DNA of 64,000 bases. It comes from Rhizobium sp. WYCCWR10014 (GTDB taxonomy: Bacteria > Pseudomonadota > Alphaproteobacteria > Rhizobiales > Rhizobiaceae). The position numbers were made by a program, and so were the translations under genes. This document shows, piece by piece, positions 10,211 through 19,182 of the stretch. The notes beneath the pieces are model-generated. The model did no database searches, was not told the DNA's origin, and worked only from the letters and a program-made list of their open reading frames with translations. Location of the stretch: NCBI RefSeq assembly GCF_001657485.1, contig NZ_LXFU01000036.1:1-64000 (forward strand), written 5' to 3'. Position 1 is the first letter of the stretch. Each line of letters begins with the position of its first letter.

Positions 10211-10348
10211 CCCCTCCCCAACCCCTCCCCACAAGGGGGAGGGACTAACTCGGAGCGCCCACCTCGTTCCTCCCGAAACGTCGCAGATATGGAAAGCGGG
10301 TGCGGCAAGTTAAGCCCCTCCCCCTTGTGGGGAGGGGTTGGGGAGGGG
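10211..10348. repeat. Palindromic repeat with perfect 33-bp arms
   Basis: Left arm 10211-10243 and right arm 10316-10348 are exact reverse complements (CCCCTCCCCAACCCCTCCCC... against its complement), enclosing about 72 bases. The element fills the gap between glyQ and the small membrane protein gene. A related element with shorter matching arms is at 26521-26640. This looks like a dispersed intergenic repeat, not a gene. An open frame crossing it (10130-10378) is an artefact of the repeat. Confidence 0.8.
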
Positions 10349-10407
10349 TTTTGGATGCCGGATGGGGCAGAGCAGTGACAGCGCCCCTTTAATTCTTGCT
10401 CTTAATT

Positions 10408-10599
10408 TTATTCCCCCTCGCGCTTCAGCCGGTATTCTCCCGTCGCCGGGTCCTTGACCAGCGTGCCGATCGCGCCGGTCTGGCGCTCCTTTTCAGCACG
10501 GCGCGACTTTTCGGCGAGCCGGCGGGCATCGGAGACGAAGCGGCGGTAAAGCCACCAGGCTGAGAAGACCAGGATCAGAATTGTAATTAGTTGCGGCAT
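10408..10599 (-). CDS. Small single-pass membrane protein
   Basis: 63 residues. An N-terminal membrane helix (PQLITILILVFSAWWLYRRF) is followed by a basic, charged segment (RRLAEKSRRAEKERQ) and a short conserved-looking tail (GTLVKDPATGEYRLKREGE). It starts 18 bases downstream of the S49 protease gene in the same direction, so it is almost certainly translated from the same message. The family is unnamed to me. A role next to the protease, for example as a small membrane partner, is inference only. Confidence 0.75.
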   Translation of the reverse strand: MPQLITILILVFSAWWLYRRFVSDARRLAEKSRRAEKERQTGAIGTLVKDPATGEYRLKREGE

Positions 10600-10617
10600 G
10601 CCCCTCTCTTGCTCCTT

Positions 10618-11478
10618 TCAAAGCCCGAAACGGCTCCACAATGCTCTCTCTTCCGCCGCTTCGACAAGCCCCGTCGCGAGACCGGATGCCGCGCCCTCGA
10701 GCGAAACCGGCGATACACCTGGAATCCGGCGACCAAACAGGCCGCGGCCGGCGGTGACGAGCTCCAGTTTGGTCTTCTGGCCGTAGCGCCTCTTCAATTC
10801 CTGGCGCATGTCGCCGAGGCCGTCGATCAGGCCGAGCTCCAGACCGCGCGTGCCACTCCAGAACAGGCCGGAAAAGACCGCCGCATCGTCCCTCAGCTTG
10901 CCGGCGCGACGCTCGCGCACCATTGAGATGAAGACCTGGTGGATTTCGAGCTGCAAGCTCTTCAGATACTCGATATCCTTTTCCTTTTCCGGCTGGAAAG
11001 GATCGAGGATCACCTTGTTTTCGCCGGCGGTATAGACGCGGCGCTCGACGCCGATCTTCTTCAAGAGCTCGGGAAAACCGAAACCGCCGGAGACGACGCC
11101 GATCGAGCCGACGATGGAGGTGGCGTCGGCGATGATCTCGTCGCCGGCCAGCGCGATCATGTACCCGCCGGAAGCGGCGACATCCTCGACGAAGACCAGA
11201 ACCTTCTTCTGCTTCTCGCGGGCGAGCTCGCGAATGCGGGTGAAGATCAGGCGCGACTGGACGGGTGAGCCGCCCGGCGAATTGATGGAGATGGCGACCG
11301 CCGGTGCGTCCTTCATGGCGAAGGCCTTTTCCAGAACCGGAGAGACATTGGCGAGGTTGAGGGTCGGCCGGAACTGGCCGCCGCCGCTGATGATCGCCCC
11401 CTGCAGGCGAACGACCGGAATGGTGATGCCGTCCTTGCGGAACCGTTTCGGCATCAATTTTCTCAAGAATCCAGCCAT
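10618..11478 (-). CDS. S49 family serine peptidase (SppA/SohB-like)
   Basis: 286 residues from the ATG at 11478 (MAGFLRKLMPKRF), with GGATGGGA just upstream; an upstream start at 11517 would add 13 residues. It belongs to the ClpP/crotonase-fold peptidases that cut membrane or signal peptides with a Ser-Lys pair. Seen: AVAISINSPGGSPVQS, the nucleophile region VEDVAASGGYMIALAGDEIIADATSIVGSIGV, and the Lys region RRVYTAGENKVILDPF. At under 300 residues it is a single-domain form like SohB, about half the length of E. coli SppA. It has no obvious membrane helix at its start, so it may act at the inner face or be held by the small membrane protein encoded next. Confidence 0.9.
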   Translation of the reverse strand: MAGFLRKLMPKRFRKDGITIPVVRLQGAIISGGGQFRPTLNLANVSPVLEKAFAMKDAPAVAISINSPGGSPVQSRLIFTRIRELAREKQKKVLVFVEDVAASGGYMIALAGDEIIADATSIVGSIGVVSGGFGFPELLKKIGVERRVYTAGENKVILDPFQPEKEKDIEYLKSLQLEIHQVFISMVRERRAGKLRDDAAVFSGLFWSGTRGLELGLIDGLGDMRQELKRRYGQKTKLELVTAGRGLFGRRIPGVSPVSLEGAASGLATGLVEAAEERALWSRFGL

Positions 11479-11584
11479 TTCCCATCCTTCGGTTCGGGTC
11501 GCACGATCGTCACCCATGTATGCGCTGGAACGCCAAACGCAATGGCCGCGTTCCTGAAAACATCAGGTTTGAATTTGTTGTTGC

Positions 11585-11605
11585 GAATGACTTGCATTAT
11601 CATTC
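11585..11605 (+). promoter_or_regulatory. Candidate Mur/Fur-type operator of mntH
   Basis: GAATGA-N9-TCATTC, a perfect 6-bp dyad with an AT-rich centre (CTTGCATTA), lies 43 bases upstream of the mntH ATG. In rhizobia manganese uptake genes are repressed by the Fur homologue Mur at AT-rich dyads of about this size. The match to a Mur site is by eye and is inference. Confidence 0.5.
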
Positions 11606-11648
11606 TAATTCGTCATAGTGCGCTGACGATAAAACAGGTGAAAATCGC

Positions 11649-12989
11649 ATGGACGTCCTCAATCCGAATGCAAAGAGCGGCTGGCGGCACGAACGCGGCG
11701 AGGCGTCGCTGTCGGATGTCTACCGCACCGTCGGAACCGGGCGTCACAGCTCGATGTGGCGAAGGGCGGCAGCCTTCGCCGGGCCGGGCTACATGGTCGC
11801 CGTCGGCTACATGGACCCCGGCAACTGGGCAACCTCGCTCGCCGGCGGCTCGAAATTCGGTTATGCGCTGCTCACCGTCGCGCTGCTTTCGAACCTGATG
11901 GCGATCGTGCTGCAATCGCTCTGCGCCCGCCTGGCGATCGCCTCCGGCCGCGATCTCGCGCAGGCCTGCCGCGACGCCTTTCCGAAATATGTCTCCTTGC
12001 CGCTCTGGGCCTTTGCAGAAATCGCCATCATCGCCACCGATATCGCCGAGGTGATCGGCACGGCGATCGGCCTCAACCTGCTGATGGGCATCCCGCTCGA
12101 ACTCGGCGTGCTGATCACCGCGCTCGACGTCTTCGTGATCCTCTTCCTGCAGAAGCTCGGCTTCCGCTGGGTGGAAGCCTTCATCATCGCGTTGCTCGGC
12201 GTCATCGCGGTCTGCTTCGGCGTGCAGATCCTGCTGGCCGACCCGCAATGGGGCGCGGTCCTCACCGGCTTCTTCCCGACGACCGAGATCGTCACCAATC
12301 CCGAGATGCTCTACCTGGCGCTCGGCATTCTCGGCGCGACCGTCATGCCGCACAATCTCTACCTCCACTCCGGCATCGTGCAGACGCGAGCCTATGGCGA
12401 TACGGTTCCCGAAAAGAGGGAGGCGCTGACCTTTGCGACGATCGACTCGACGGTGGCGCTCTGTTTCGCGCTGCTGATCAACGCCTCGATCCTGATCCTG
12501 GCGGCCGCCGCTTTCAATGCGCACGGCAGGACCGATGTCGTCGAACTCGGCGATGCCTATTCGCTGCTGTCGCCGCTGCTCGGCCTCGCCATCGCGCCGA
12601 CGCTGTTCGGCATCGCGCTTCTCTGCTGCGGTCTCAACTCGACGGTGACGGCGACGCTTGCCGGCCAGATCGTCATGGAAGGCTTCCTCAAGATCCGGCT
12701 GAAGCCGTGGGTACGCCGGCTGATCACCCGCGCCATCGCCATCGTGCCGGCGGCGATCGTCACCATCTGGTATGGTGACCAGGGCACGGCGGAGCTGTTG
12801 ATCCTGACCCAGGTGGTGCTCAGCCTGCAGCTTTCCTTCGCCGTCTTCCCGCTTGTCATGTTTACCGCCAACAAGGCCAAGATGGGCGAACTCGTGGCGC
12901 CGCGCTGGCTAAGTGGTGTCGCCTATCTGATCGCGATCGTCATCGCCGGGCTGAACGTCAAGCTGCTCTTCGACTTCGTTACCGGCTGA
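11649..12989 (+). CDS. mntH: Nramp-family manganese/divalent metal:H+ symporter
   Basis: 446 residues with 11 or so membrane helices. The ATG at 11649 has AGGTGA nine bases upstream. The Nramp metal-site motif is intact in helix 1 ([25 protein letters not shown]) and in helix 6 ([24 protein letters not shown]). The family imports Mn2+ (also Fe2+) across the inner membrane with protons. It stands alone and ends 28 bases before the convergent methyltransferase gene. The Fur/Mur-like dyad upstream suggests repression by manganese through Mur. Confidence 0.95.
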   Translation: MDVLNPNAKSGWRHERGEASLSDVYRTVGTGRHSSMWRRAAAFAGPGYMVAVGYMDPGNWATSLAGGSKFGYALLTVALLSNLMAIVLQSLCARLAIASGRDLAQACRDAFPKYVSLPLWAFAEIAIIATDIAEVIGTAIGLNLLMGIPLELGVLITALDVFVILFLQKLGFRWVEAFIIALLGVIAVCFGVQILLADPQWGAVLTGFFPTTEIVTNPEMLYLALGILGATVMPHNLYLHSGIVQTRAYGDTVPEKREALTFATIDSTVALCFALLINASILILAAAAFNAHGRTDVVELGDAYSLLSPLLGLAIAPTLFGIALLCCGLNSTVTATLAGQIVMEGFLKIRLKPWVRRLITRAIAIVPAAIVTIWYGDQGTAELLILTQVVLSLQLSFAVFPLVMFTANKAKMGELVAPRWLSGVAYLIAIVIAGLNVKLLFDFVTG

Positions 12990-13017
12990 AGCATTTTCAG
13001 AGAAGTGTGAAGCCAGC

Positions 13018-13788
13018 CTAAAGCCTGGCATAGGCCGCCCGGCCATTGTTGAAATCATCGACGAGAGGGGAGAACTTGTGGCTCCCCTCTTCGTGCATGA
13101 TGAGGGCGGCCCGCAGCGACAGCCGCGCCCGCGAACCCTTGATACCAGTCACCAGGATACGCACGGCGTTTTCACCCGGACGCGGATGGATGGCGGTGAT
13201 TTCGATGCCGCCGAAGCGCCGGCCGCAGGCCGTGACGATCTCGGCGATCGACTGGGGCCTGGCGATCAGCGACATTTGCCCGCCTGGGATCATGATGGCG
13301 CCGGCCGTGCGGATCCAGCTTTCGAACAGGCCGTCGGTCATCGCATGGGCTTCGGCCTTCAGCGCATCCGGCGTGCGCCGGTCACCGGCGTCGTTGAAGG
13401 GCGGGTTCATGATGACGTGGTGGAAGCTTTCATCGGTGAGCCCGGCATCGTTGCGCGCCTTGGCAGTCAGCGTCACATCCACCTCAACAACGCTGACGCG
13501 GTTGGCGATATGGGCATTGTCGGGCAGCTGGATGCTGCGGCGGGCATAATCGGCCATCTCGGCCGAGCGCTCGAAGAGCACCACTTGCGTATTCACAAGG
13601 CGCGAGGCGACAGCAAGACCGGCTGCACCGGCACCGGCGCCGAGATCGGCAACCCTGACTTTTCGATCGTCGGCGACGAGAGCCGCAAGCAGCATCGCAT
13701 CCATGCCGGAGCGATGGCCCCTGCCCTTTGGCTGCACCACATGGAAGCCGCCGCGATGAAAGGCATCGATGGTGTCAGTGGCGGTCAT
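13018..13788 (-). CDS. tRNA1(Val) adenine-N6 methyltransferase-like protein (TrmN6/YfiC family)
   Basis: 256 residues. A Rossmann methyltransferase: the SAM-binding motif VADLGAGAGAAGL is at 46-58 and the catalytic NPPF motif of N6-adenine/N5-glutamine methyltransferases at 128-131 (HVIMNPPFND). The N-terminus (DAFHRGGFHVVQPKGRGHRSGMDAMLLAA) matches the YfiC/TrmN6 group, which methylates A37 of tRNA1(Val) in E. coli. Substrate in this organism is inferred from the family. It is followed upstream on the same strand by the DUF2007 gene, only 6 bases away, so the two form an operon. Confidence 0.88.
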   Translation of the reverse strand: MTATDTIDAFHRGGFHVVQPKGRGHRSGMDAMLLAALVADDRKVRVADLGAGAGAAGLAVASRLVNTQVVLFERSAEMADYARRSIQLPDNAHIANRVSVVEVDVTLTAKARNDAGLTDESFHHVIMNPPFNDAGDRRTPDALKAEAHAMTDGLFESWIRTAGAIMIPGGQMSLIARPQSIAEIVTACGRRFGGIEITAIHPRPGENAVRILVTGIKGSRARLSLRAALIMHEEGSHKFSPLVDDFNNGRAAYARL

Positions 13789-13794
13789 CGGAGT

Positions 13795-14022
13795 TCACTT
13801 CCGCTCGCGCAGCTCGCCGCCGAGACCGGCATCGGTCAGGATGCGACGCGCCTGATCGGCCATCTCCTCATCCACCAGCAGGCGGCGCGACAGCATGCCG
13901 AGCGAGCCTTCCAGCACGCTCATGCCCTGATCGGCGATGAAGCAGTGAATTCCGGCATCCTTCATCAAACTCTCGGCATAGGAGAGAAGAACGGGGTCGT
14001 TGGCGCGGATAAGCTCATGCAT
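13795..14022 (-). CDS. DUF2007 protein
   Basis: 75 residues from the ATG at 14022 (MHELIRANDPVLLSYAESLMKDAGIHCFIADQ); an ATG seven codons earlier (14043) is an alternative. The short alpha/beta domain with 'LLSYAESLMKDAGI' and 'SRRLLVDEEMADQARRIL' is the DUF2007 'putative signal transducing' fold, distantly PII-like. Function unknown. First gene of a two-gene operon with the tRNA methyltransferase, divergent from ispB. Confidence 0.85.
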   Translation of the reverse strand: MHELIRANDPVLLSYAESLMKDAGIHCFIADQGMSVLEGSLGMLSRRLLVDEEMADQARRILTDAGLGGELRERK

Positions 14023-14130
14023 TTGCCGTCGTTTTCCTTTCAATTTCGCTTAGCGCGACAATTCACCCCTTGCCGCGTCCATCGCCCCTTTCTATTGTCA
14101 GGTGCAAAGAATGAACAGGAGTCCGGGTCG

Positions 14131-15147
14131 TTGGGCGTGGTCATACCGCTTGAAGAAAGCAAAAACAAACTGGCATCCATCAAGCCATTGGTCGATCTCA
14201 CCAGGGCGGACATGGAGCGAGTAAACCAGCTCATTCTGTCTAAGGCCGGCTCCGATGTGCAGATGATCCCCGAAGTGGCGAACCATCTGATCTCGTCCGG
14301 CGGCAAGCGGCTGCGGCCGATGCTGACACTGGCTTCCGCGTCGCTGTTCGACTACAGGGGCGAAAACCACGTCAAGCTCGCCACATCCGTCGAGTTCATG
14401 CATACGGCGACACTGCTGCATGACGACGTCGTCGACGAAAGCGATCTGCGCCGCGGCAAATCGACGGCGCGAATGATCTGGGGCAACCAGGCAAGCGTGC
14501 TGGTCGGCGATTTCCTGCTCGGCCAGGCCTTCCGCATGATGGTCGATGTCGGCTCGCTCGATGCGCTCGACGTCTTGTCTTCCGCCGCCTGCGTGATCGC
14601 CGAGGGCGAGGTGCTGCAGCTTTCCGTCGCCAAGAACATGGAGACGACGGAGGACGATTATCTCTCGGTCATTCGCGCCAAGACGGCCGCTCTCTTTGCC
14701 GCCGCCTCCGAAGTCGGGCCGATCGTCGCCGAGGCCGGCCGGTCAGGCCGCAATGCGCTGAAATCCTACGGCATGAATCTCGGGCTCGCCTTCCAGCTGG
14801 TCGACGATGCGCTCGACTATGGCGGCAAGGCCGCCGATCTCGGCAAGAATGTCGGCGACGATTTTCGCGAGGGCAAGATCACCCTGCCGGTCATTCTCGC
14901 CTATCGCCGCGGCACCGAGGATGAGCGCGCCTTCTGGCGCGATGCGATCGAGGCCGGCAACAGCACCGACGCCAACCTTGAAAAAGCGCTGGGACTGATC
15001 ACCAAATACGGTACGCTGAGCGACACGATCGGCCGCGCGATCCATTACGGCACGATCGCGCGCGATGCGCTTGCGCCGCTTCCCGATACGGTCTGGAAAT
15101 CTGCCCTGATGGAAGTGATCGACTTCTGCATCGAGCGCGTCAATTGA
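14131..15147 (+). CDS. ispB: Polyprenyl (octaprenyl/decaprenyl) diphosphate synthase
   Basis: 338 residues from a TTG start at 14131, chosen because AGGAG lies 10 bases upstream and the protein begins GVVIPLEESKNKLASIKPLVDLTRADM, as in family members; the frame stays open far upstream only because it shadows the opposite-strand genes. Both Asp-rich motifs are present: DDVVD at 98-102 and DDALD at 225-229, with the basic RRGK just after the first. The enzyme lengthens farnesyl diphosphate to the long-chain tail of ubiquinone. Chain length cannot be read with certainty; rhizobia make Q10. It may work with ispE 2 kb downstream in isoprenoid supply. Confidence 0.93.
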   Translation: MGVVIPLEESKNKLASIKPLVDLTRADMERVNQLILSKAGSDVQMIPEVANHLISSGGKRLRPMLTLASASLFDYRGENHVKLATSVEFMHTATLLHDDVVDESDLRRGKSTARMIWGNQASVLVGDFLLGQAFRMMVDVGSLDALDVLSSAACVIAEGEVLQLSVAKNMETTEDDYLSVIRAKTAALFAAASEVGPIVAEAGRSGRNALKSYGMNLGLAFQLVDDALDYGGKAADLGKNVGDDFREGKITLPVILAYRRGTEDERAFWRDAIEAGNSTDANLEKALGLITKYGTLSDTIGRAIHYGTIARDALAPLPDTVWKSALMEVIDFCIERVN

Positions 15148-15281
15148 TCAAACGTCCTTGATCGCAGGCTGATTTTCTTGCAGCGCCGCTTCAAAAAAGC
15201 CATCCTGTTATGAATCAGTGATCGCAACTGGTTTTGCGGCCGGCACCATTTGTCGGGACGCTGTCGAAGAAAGGTTTCCTA

Positions 15282-17114
15282 ATGCGGCAGAGAATTGCCA
15301 TCCGTCTTCTTACGAGCGCAGCGCTGGCCGCTGTCCTTTCGCTCAGCGGTGTCGGCGGCGCAAACGCCGAGGATGCGGCCAAGACAGACGATGCCGGCAC
15401 GGCCGTTCACTTCGATGCGGACAGCGTCACCACTTTCTCCGGCGCCTTTCTCGCCGCGCGCACCGCCGATGTCGATCATGACTACGAAACGGCGATCGAA
15501 CTCTACAAGAAGGCGCTGCAGATCGAGCCCGGCAATCCCGAGATTCGCCAGCGGCTGATGATCTCGCTGCTGCTCAACGGCGATATCAAGGACGGCGTCA
15601 AATATGCCAACGACCTGAAGGGCGATCCTTCCGTCGAGCGCATCACCACGATCGTACGCGGCATGGATGCCGTGCGCCGCGACGACTACAAGTCCGCCGA
15701 GGCCATCCTGAAATATAAGGGGCCAAACGATCTCGACCGGATGATGAACGACCTGCTGCTCGCCTGGGCCCGCGTCGGTGCCGGCCGCGGCAAGGAAGCG
15801 CTCACCATGGTCGAGAAGATGAAGGGGCCGGACTGGTTCCGCATCTTCCAGAATTACAATGCCGGCGCGATCGCCATCGCCACCGGCGACGTGAAATCCG
15901 CCCGCAAGCATCTGAACGATGCCGTGCTCGACAAGGAAGGGGGCGCGACGGCGCCCGACACCTTCATGCGCGCCGTGATGGCGCTTGCCCGCCTCGAAGC
16001 AACACAAGGCAATAAGCAGAAGGCGCTCGACGCCGTTTCCGTCGGCGACAACCTGTTGCCGAACTATGCGCCGCTGAACGCGCTGCGCGACAGTATCGAA
16101 AAGAACGAGAAGCAGGAGCAGCAGGTCAAGACGGCGGAAGAAGGTGCCGCCGGCGTGCTCTTCTCGGTCGGCGGCGCGCTGAACCGCGACGGCGCCGAGG
16201 ATATCGTCTCGCTGTATCTGCAGACCGCCAATGCGCTCGATCCGAACAGCGCCGATACGCTGGTGCTGCTCGGCGGCATTGCCGAGAAGCAGAACCAGAT
16301 GGACCGCGCCATCGCGCTCTACAAGAAGGTGCCGGAGAGTTCGCCGATGCGGCGCATCTCCGAGCTGCAGCTCGGCCTTGCCCTTGCCCAGGGCGGCAAG
16401 GTGGACGAGGCGCGCAAGCACCTGCAGGCGCTGATCGCCTCCGACCCGAAGGATATCCGCAGTTACCTCGCCTATGGCAGCGTGCTCTCCGATGCCAAGG
16501 ACTACCAGGCGATGGCCACGAATTACGACAAGGCCGTCGAAACGATCGGCCCCATTCCCGGCCGCGCCAACTGGAGCGTCTTCTTCCAGCGCGGCATTGC
16601 CTATGAGCGGCTGAAGAAGTGGGACCAGGCCGAACCGAACTTCCGCAAGGCGCTGGAGCTCAATCCCGACCAGCCGCAGGTGCTGAACTATCTCGGCTAT
16701 TCCTGGATCGACATGAACCGGAACCTCGACGAAGGTCTCGGCATGATCAAGAAGGCCGTCGACCTTCGCCCTGACGACGGCTACATCATCGATTCGCTCG
16801 GCTGGGCCTATTTCCGCCTCAACCGCTTCGACGATGCCGTCGACGAGCTGGAGCGGGCTGCACAGATCAAGGCCGGCGATGCGACGATCAACGACCATCT
16901 CGGCGATGCCTACTGGCGCGTCGGGCGCAAGCTCGAGGCCGTCTACCAGTGGAACCGGGCGCTCGCCTCCGAGCCCGAAGCTGCCGAGATCCCGAAGATC
17001 AAGGACAAGGTCGCCAACGGCCTGCCCCCCGTCAGCGACGATGCCAAGGCGGCCGACAAGAAGCAGCCGGATCCGGCGCCCGTCACCCCGCCGCCGGTCG
17101 ACAAGAAATCCTGA
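15282..17114 (+). CDS. Exported tetratricopeptide repeat protein
   Basis: 610 residues from the ATG at 15282 with AAAGG 8 bases upstream. A signal peptide (about 1-30, IAIRLLTSAALAAVLSLSGVGGANA) is followed by several TPR units spread from about 65 to 540, e.g. ALQIEPGNPEIRQRL, ANALDPNSADTLVLLGGIAEKQNQMDRAIALYKK, ALELNPDQPQVLNYLGYSW. The C-terminus is Pro/Lys-rich and disordered. TPRs bind other proteins; in the periplasm or outer membrane this would be a scaffold. It lies between ispB and ispE on the same strand, with gaps of 134 and 57 bases, so cotranscription with ispE is possible. Exact role unknown. Confidence 0.92.
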   Translation: MRQRIAIRLLTSAALAAVLSLSGVGGANAEDAAKTDDAGTAVHFDADSVTTFSGAFLAARTADVDHDYETAIELYKKALQIEPGNPEIRQRLMISLLLNGDIKDGVKYANDLKGDPSVERITTIVRGMDAVRRDDYKSAEAILKYKGPNDLDRMMNDLLLAWARVGAGRGKEALTMVEKMKGPDWFRIFQNYNAGAIAIATGDVKSARKHLNDAVLDKEGGATAPDTFMRAVMALARLEATQGNKQKALDAVSVGDNLLPNYAPLNALRDSIEKNEKQEQQVKTAEEGAAGVLFSVGGALNRDGAEDIVSLYLQTANALDPNSADTLVLLGGIAEKQNQMDRAIALYKKVPESSPMRRISELQLGLALAQGGKVDEARKHLQALIASDPKDIRSYLAYGSVLSDAKDYQAMATNYDKAVETIGPIPGRANWSVFFQRGIAYERLKKWDQAEPNFRKALELNPDQPQVLNYLGYSWIDMNRNLDEGLGMIKKAVDLRPDDGYIIDSLGWAYFRLNRFDDAVDELERAAQIKAGDATINDHLGDAYWRVGRKLEAVYQWNRALASEPEAAEIPKIKDKVANGLPPVSDDAKAADKKQPDPAPVTPPPVDKKS

Positions 17115-17171
17115 CGGGCGGGACGTTTGCCTGACGAGGGCTTGGCCGCTTCGAGATCAAAGAAATAGAGC

Positions 17172-18083
17172 ATGATGTCGTCCGAAAACCGCTCAGACTT
17201 TTCGGCATCGTGCTCCAGCATCACCGAGGAAGCTCGCGCGAAAATCAACCTGGCCCTGCATGTGACGGGCCAGCGGCCGGACGGCTATCATCTGCTCGAT
17301 ATGCTGGTGACCTTCGCAGATCACGGCGACCGGCTGGACTTCATGCGGTCGCCGACCGACGAATTGACCCTGTCGGGCCGTTTCGGCGAGGTACTTGCCG
17401 GCGATGGCGGCACCAACCTGGTGCTGAAATCCCGCGACCTGTTGCGCCAGGCAATCGGTACCGTCGCCTTTCCCGTCCGCATCCACTTGGAAAAGAACCT
17501 GCCTGTTGCCTCCGGCATCGGCGGCGGCTCGGCCGATGCAGCCGCGACGCTGCGCGGGCTGATGCGGCTCTGGGGCACGACGTTATCCGCGGAGACGCTT
17601 GCCGCGCTGGCGCTGAAGCTCGGCGCCGACGTGCCGATGTGCCTGGAGAGCCGGCCGCTGATTGCCCGCGGCATCGGCGAAAAGATCGAAGCTGTGCCTG
17701 ATCTGCCGGCCTTTGCCATGGTGCTTGCCAATCCGCTGAAGGGCGTCTCGACGCCTGAGGTCTTCCGCCGGCTGGCGACAAAGAATAATCCGGCCCTGAG
17801 CCTGGCACCGAGCCCGCCTCAGACTGCCGACTGGCTGGCCGCGATTGCTGCTGCCCGCAACGACCTGGAGCCGCCTGCGCGCGAACTCGTGCCCGAGATT
17901 GCGGCGATCTCCGCGATGCTGGAGGCTCACGGCGCCCTGTTGACCCGCATGTCCGGTTCCGGCGCCACCTGTTTCGGCATATTTGCGACCATGACTGCCG
18001 CCGAAGGTGCGGCGGCAGCTCTTCACGACGAGCGCCCTGGCTGGTATTTCCAGGCGACGGAAACGGTTTCGGGAGGCGCATGA
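17172..18083 (+). CDS. ispE: 4-diphosphocytidyl-2-C-methyl-D-erythritol kinase
   Basis: 303 residues. IspE phosphorylates the 2-hydroxyl of CDP-methylerythritol in the MEP pathway to isopentenyl diphosphate. GHMP kinase features: the N-terminal EEARAKINLALHVTGQRPDGYHLLDMLV, the ATP-binding loop PVASGIGGGSADAAATLRGL near 115, and the C-terminal MSGSGATCFGIF glycine-rich motif. Two ATGs (17172 and 17175) are adjacent, and the choice changes one residue. The stop codon overlaps the start region of moaB, so the two are translated from one message. Confidence 0.96.
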   Translation: MMSSENRSDFSASCSSITEEARAKINLALHVTGQRPDGYHLLDMLVTFADHGDRLDFMRSPTDELTLSGRFGEVLAGDGGTNLVLKSRDLLRQAIGTVAFPVRIHLEKNLPVASGIGGGSADAAATLRGLMRLWGTTLSAETLAALALKLGADVPMCLESRPLIARGIGEKIEAVPDLPAFAMVLANPLKGVSTPEVFRRLATKNNPALSLAPSPPQTADWLAAIAAARNDLEPPARELVPEIAAISAMLEAHGALLTRMSGSGATCFGIFATMTAAEGAAAALHDERPGWYFQATETVSGGA

Positions 18084-18634
18084 TGGCAGGTCTGGACGAA
18101 AAGCGGCCCTTCATCGCGGTCGGCATTGCGGTTCTCACGATCTCGGATACGCGCACGCCGGAGACAGACAAGTCAGGCGACACGCTGGCGGCGCGGATCA
18201 CAGAGGCGGGCCATAGGCTGGTCGACCGGGGGATCGTGCCCGATGATCGCGAAAAGATTGCCGCGCAGGTGAAGGCCTGGACTGAGAACCAAGACATAGA
18301 CGTCGTCATCACCACAGGCGGCACCGGCTTTACCGGCCGCGATGTGACGCCAGAGGCGCTGGAGCCTTTGTTCGAAAAGCGGATGGACGGTTTTTCCACC
18401 ATCTTCCACCGGATCTCCTACGAGAAGATCGGCACGGCGACGATCCAGTCGCGCGCCACGGCAGGCGTTGCCAACGCCACCTTCATCTTCGTGCTGCCGG
18501 GTTCGCCCGGCGCCTGCCGGGATGCCTGGGACGGCATTCTGAAAGGACAGCTCGACTACCGCAGCGCGCCGTGCAATTTCGTCGAGATCATGCCGCGGCT
18601 GGACGAGCACCTGAAACGCGGCGCGACGAAGTAG
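18083..18634 (+). CDS. moaB: Molybdenum cofactor biosynthesis protein B
   Basis: 183 residues from the ATG at 18083, six bases after GGAGG; an ATG at 18080 sits too close to that site. The MoaB/MogA fold is recognised by TISDTRTPETDKSGDTLAARI, VVITTGGTGFTGRDVTPEALEPLFEKRMDGF and FVLPGSPGACRDAWDGIL. The family binds molybdopterin, and MogA members adenylate it before Mo insertion. The length and 'RISYEKIGTATIQSRATAG' segment favour MoaB. The start overlaps the ispE stop codon, which points to translational coupling although the pathways are unrelated. Confidence 0.93.
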   Translation: MAGLDEKRPFIAVGIAVLTISDTRTPETDKSGDTLAARITEAGHRLVDRGIVPDDREKIAAQVKAWTENQDIDVVITTGGTGFTGRDVTPEALEPLFEKRMDGFSTIFHRISYEKIGTATIQSRATAGVANATFIFVLPGSPGACRDAWDGILKGQLDYRSAPCNFVEIMPRLDEHLKRGATK

Positions 18635-18657
18635 GCTGTCTGCAACAGCGGTATTCC

Positions 18658-18993
18658 CTATGTGGCCAGGCCCGGCAGGACGGGCATGGTGTCCCAGCTA
18701 TCACCCGACAGCAGAACGCAGCTTATGCCGTGAACATCCGTGACGATGAGGGTCCAGGTGCCGCTTTCGGCGGCATAGACCTCAAGAATGGCGTTCTGGT
18801 TGATCAGTCCGACTGCCGTCAGCTTTTCGGCGAAGTTTTTGTCCAGGAAATTGACGATTTCGGGTCGGCCTGCGCAACTGGGCATCATCTGCGATGCTGC
18901 CGAATGCGGATGCGCGATCACCAATGTCGGCAATATGACGGCGATGAGGCCGTAGATCATACTGCGTACGCCGTAGATCCTACCGCGTGTCAT
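18658..18993 (-). CDS. Small exported protein, unknown function
   Basis: 111 residues. The ATG at 18993 has a near-perfect AAAGGAGGTG six bases upstream, which makes the start secure and expression plausible. A signal peptide covers about residues 1-28 (SMIYGLIAVILPTLVIAHP, cleavage near IA-HP). The mature chain of about 80 residues includes two Cys (MPSCAGRPE and GISCVLLSG) and reads FLDKNFAEKLTAVGLINQNAILEVYAAESGTWT, which resembles small periplasmic proteins of rhizobia annotated only as hypothetical. Convergent with moaB, with 23 bases between stops. Confidence 0.75.
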   Translation of the reverse strand: MTRGRIYGVRSMIYGLIAVILPTLVIAHPHSAASQMMPSCAGRPEIVNFLDKNFAEKLTAVGLINQNAILEVYAAESGTWTLIVTDVHGISCVLLSGDSWDTMPVLPGLAT

Positions 18994-19182
18994 GACGCAC
19001 CTCCTTTCGCCGGGACCCCGGCAGAAGAGGAGATTTTCGCTGACCTGTTCTGCCGTTCACCGGCATTCCATGGCCATTCCGTTGCGAAGCGAGGCGCTTC
19101 GACGGCGCCATGTTTGAATTATAGCGCGAAATCCTATTGGGCGCCATCTTTTGCGCGCGGGCCATCGAGAAGGTTGCGATAG

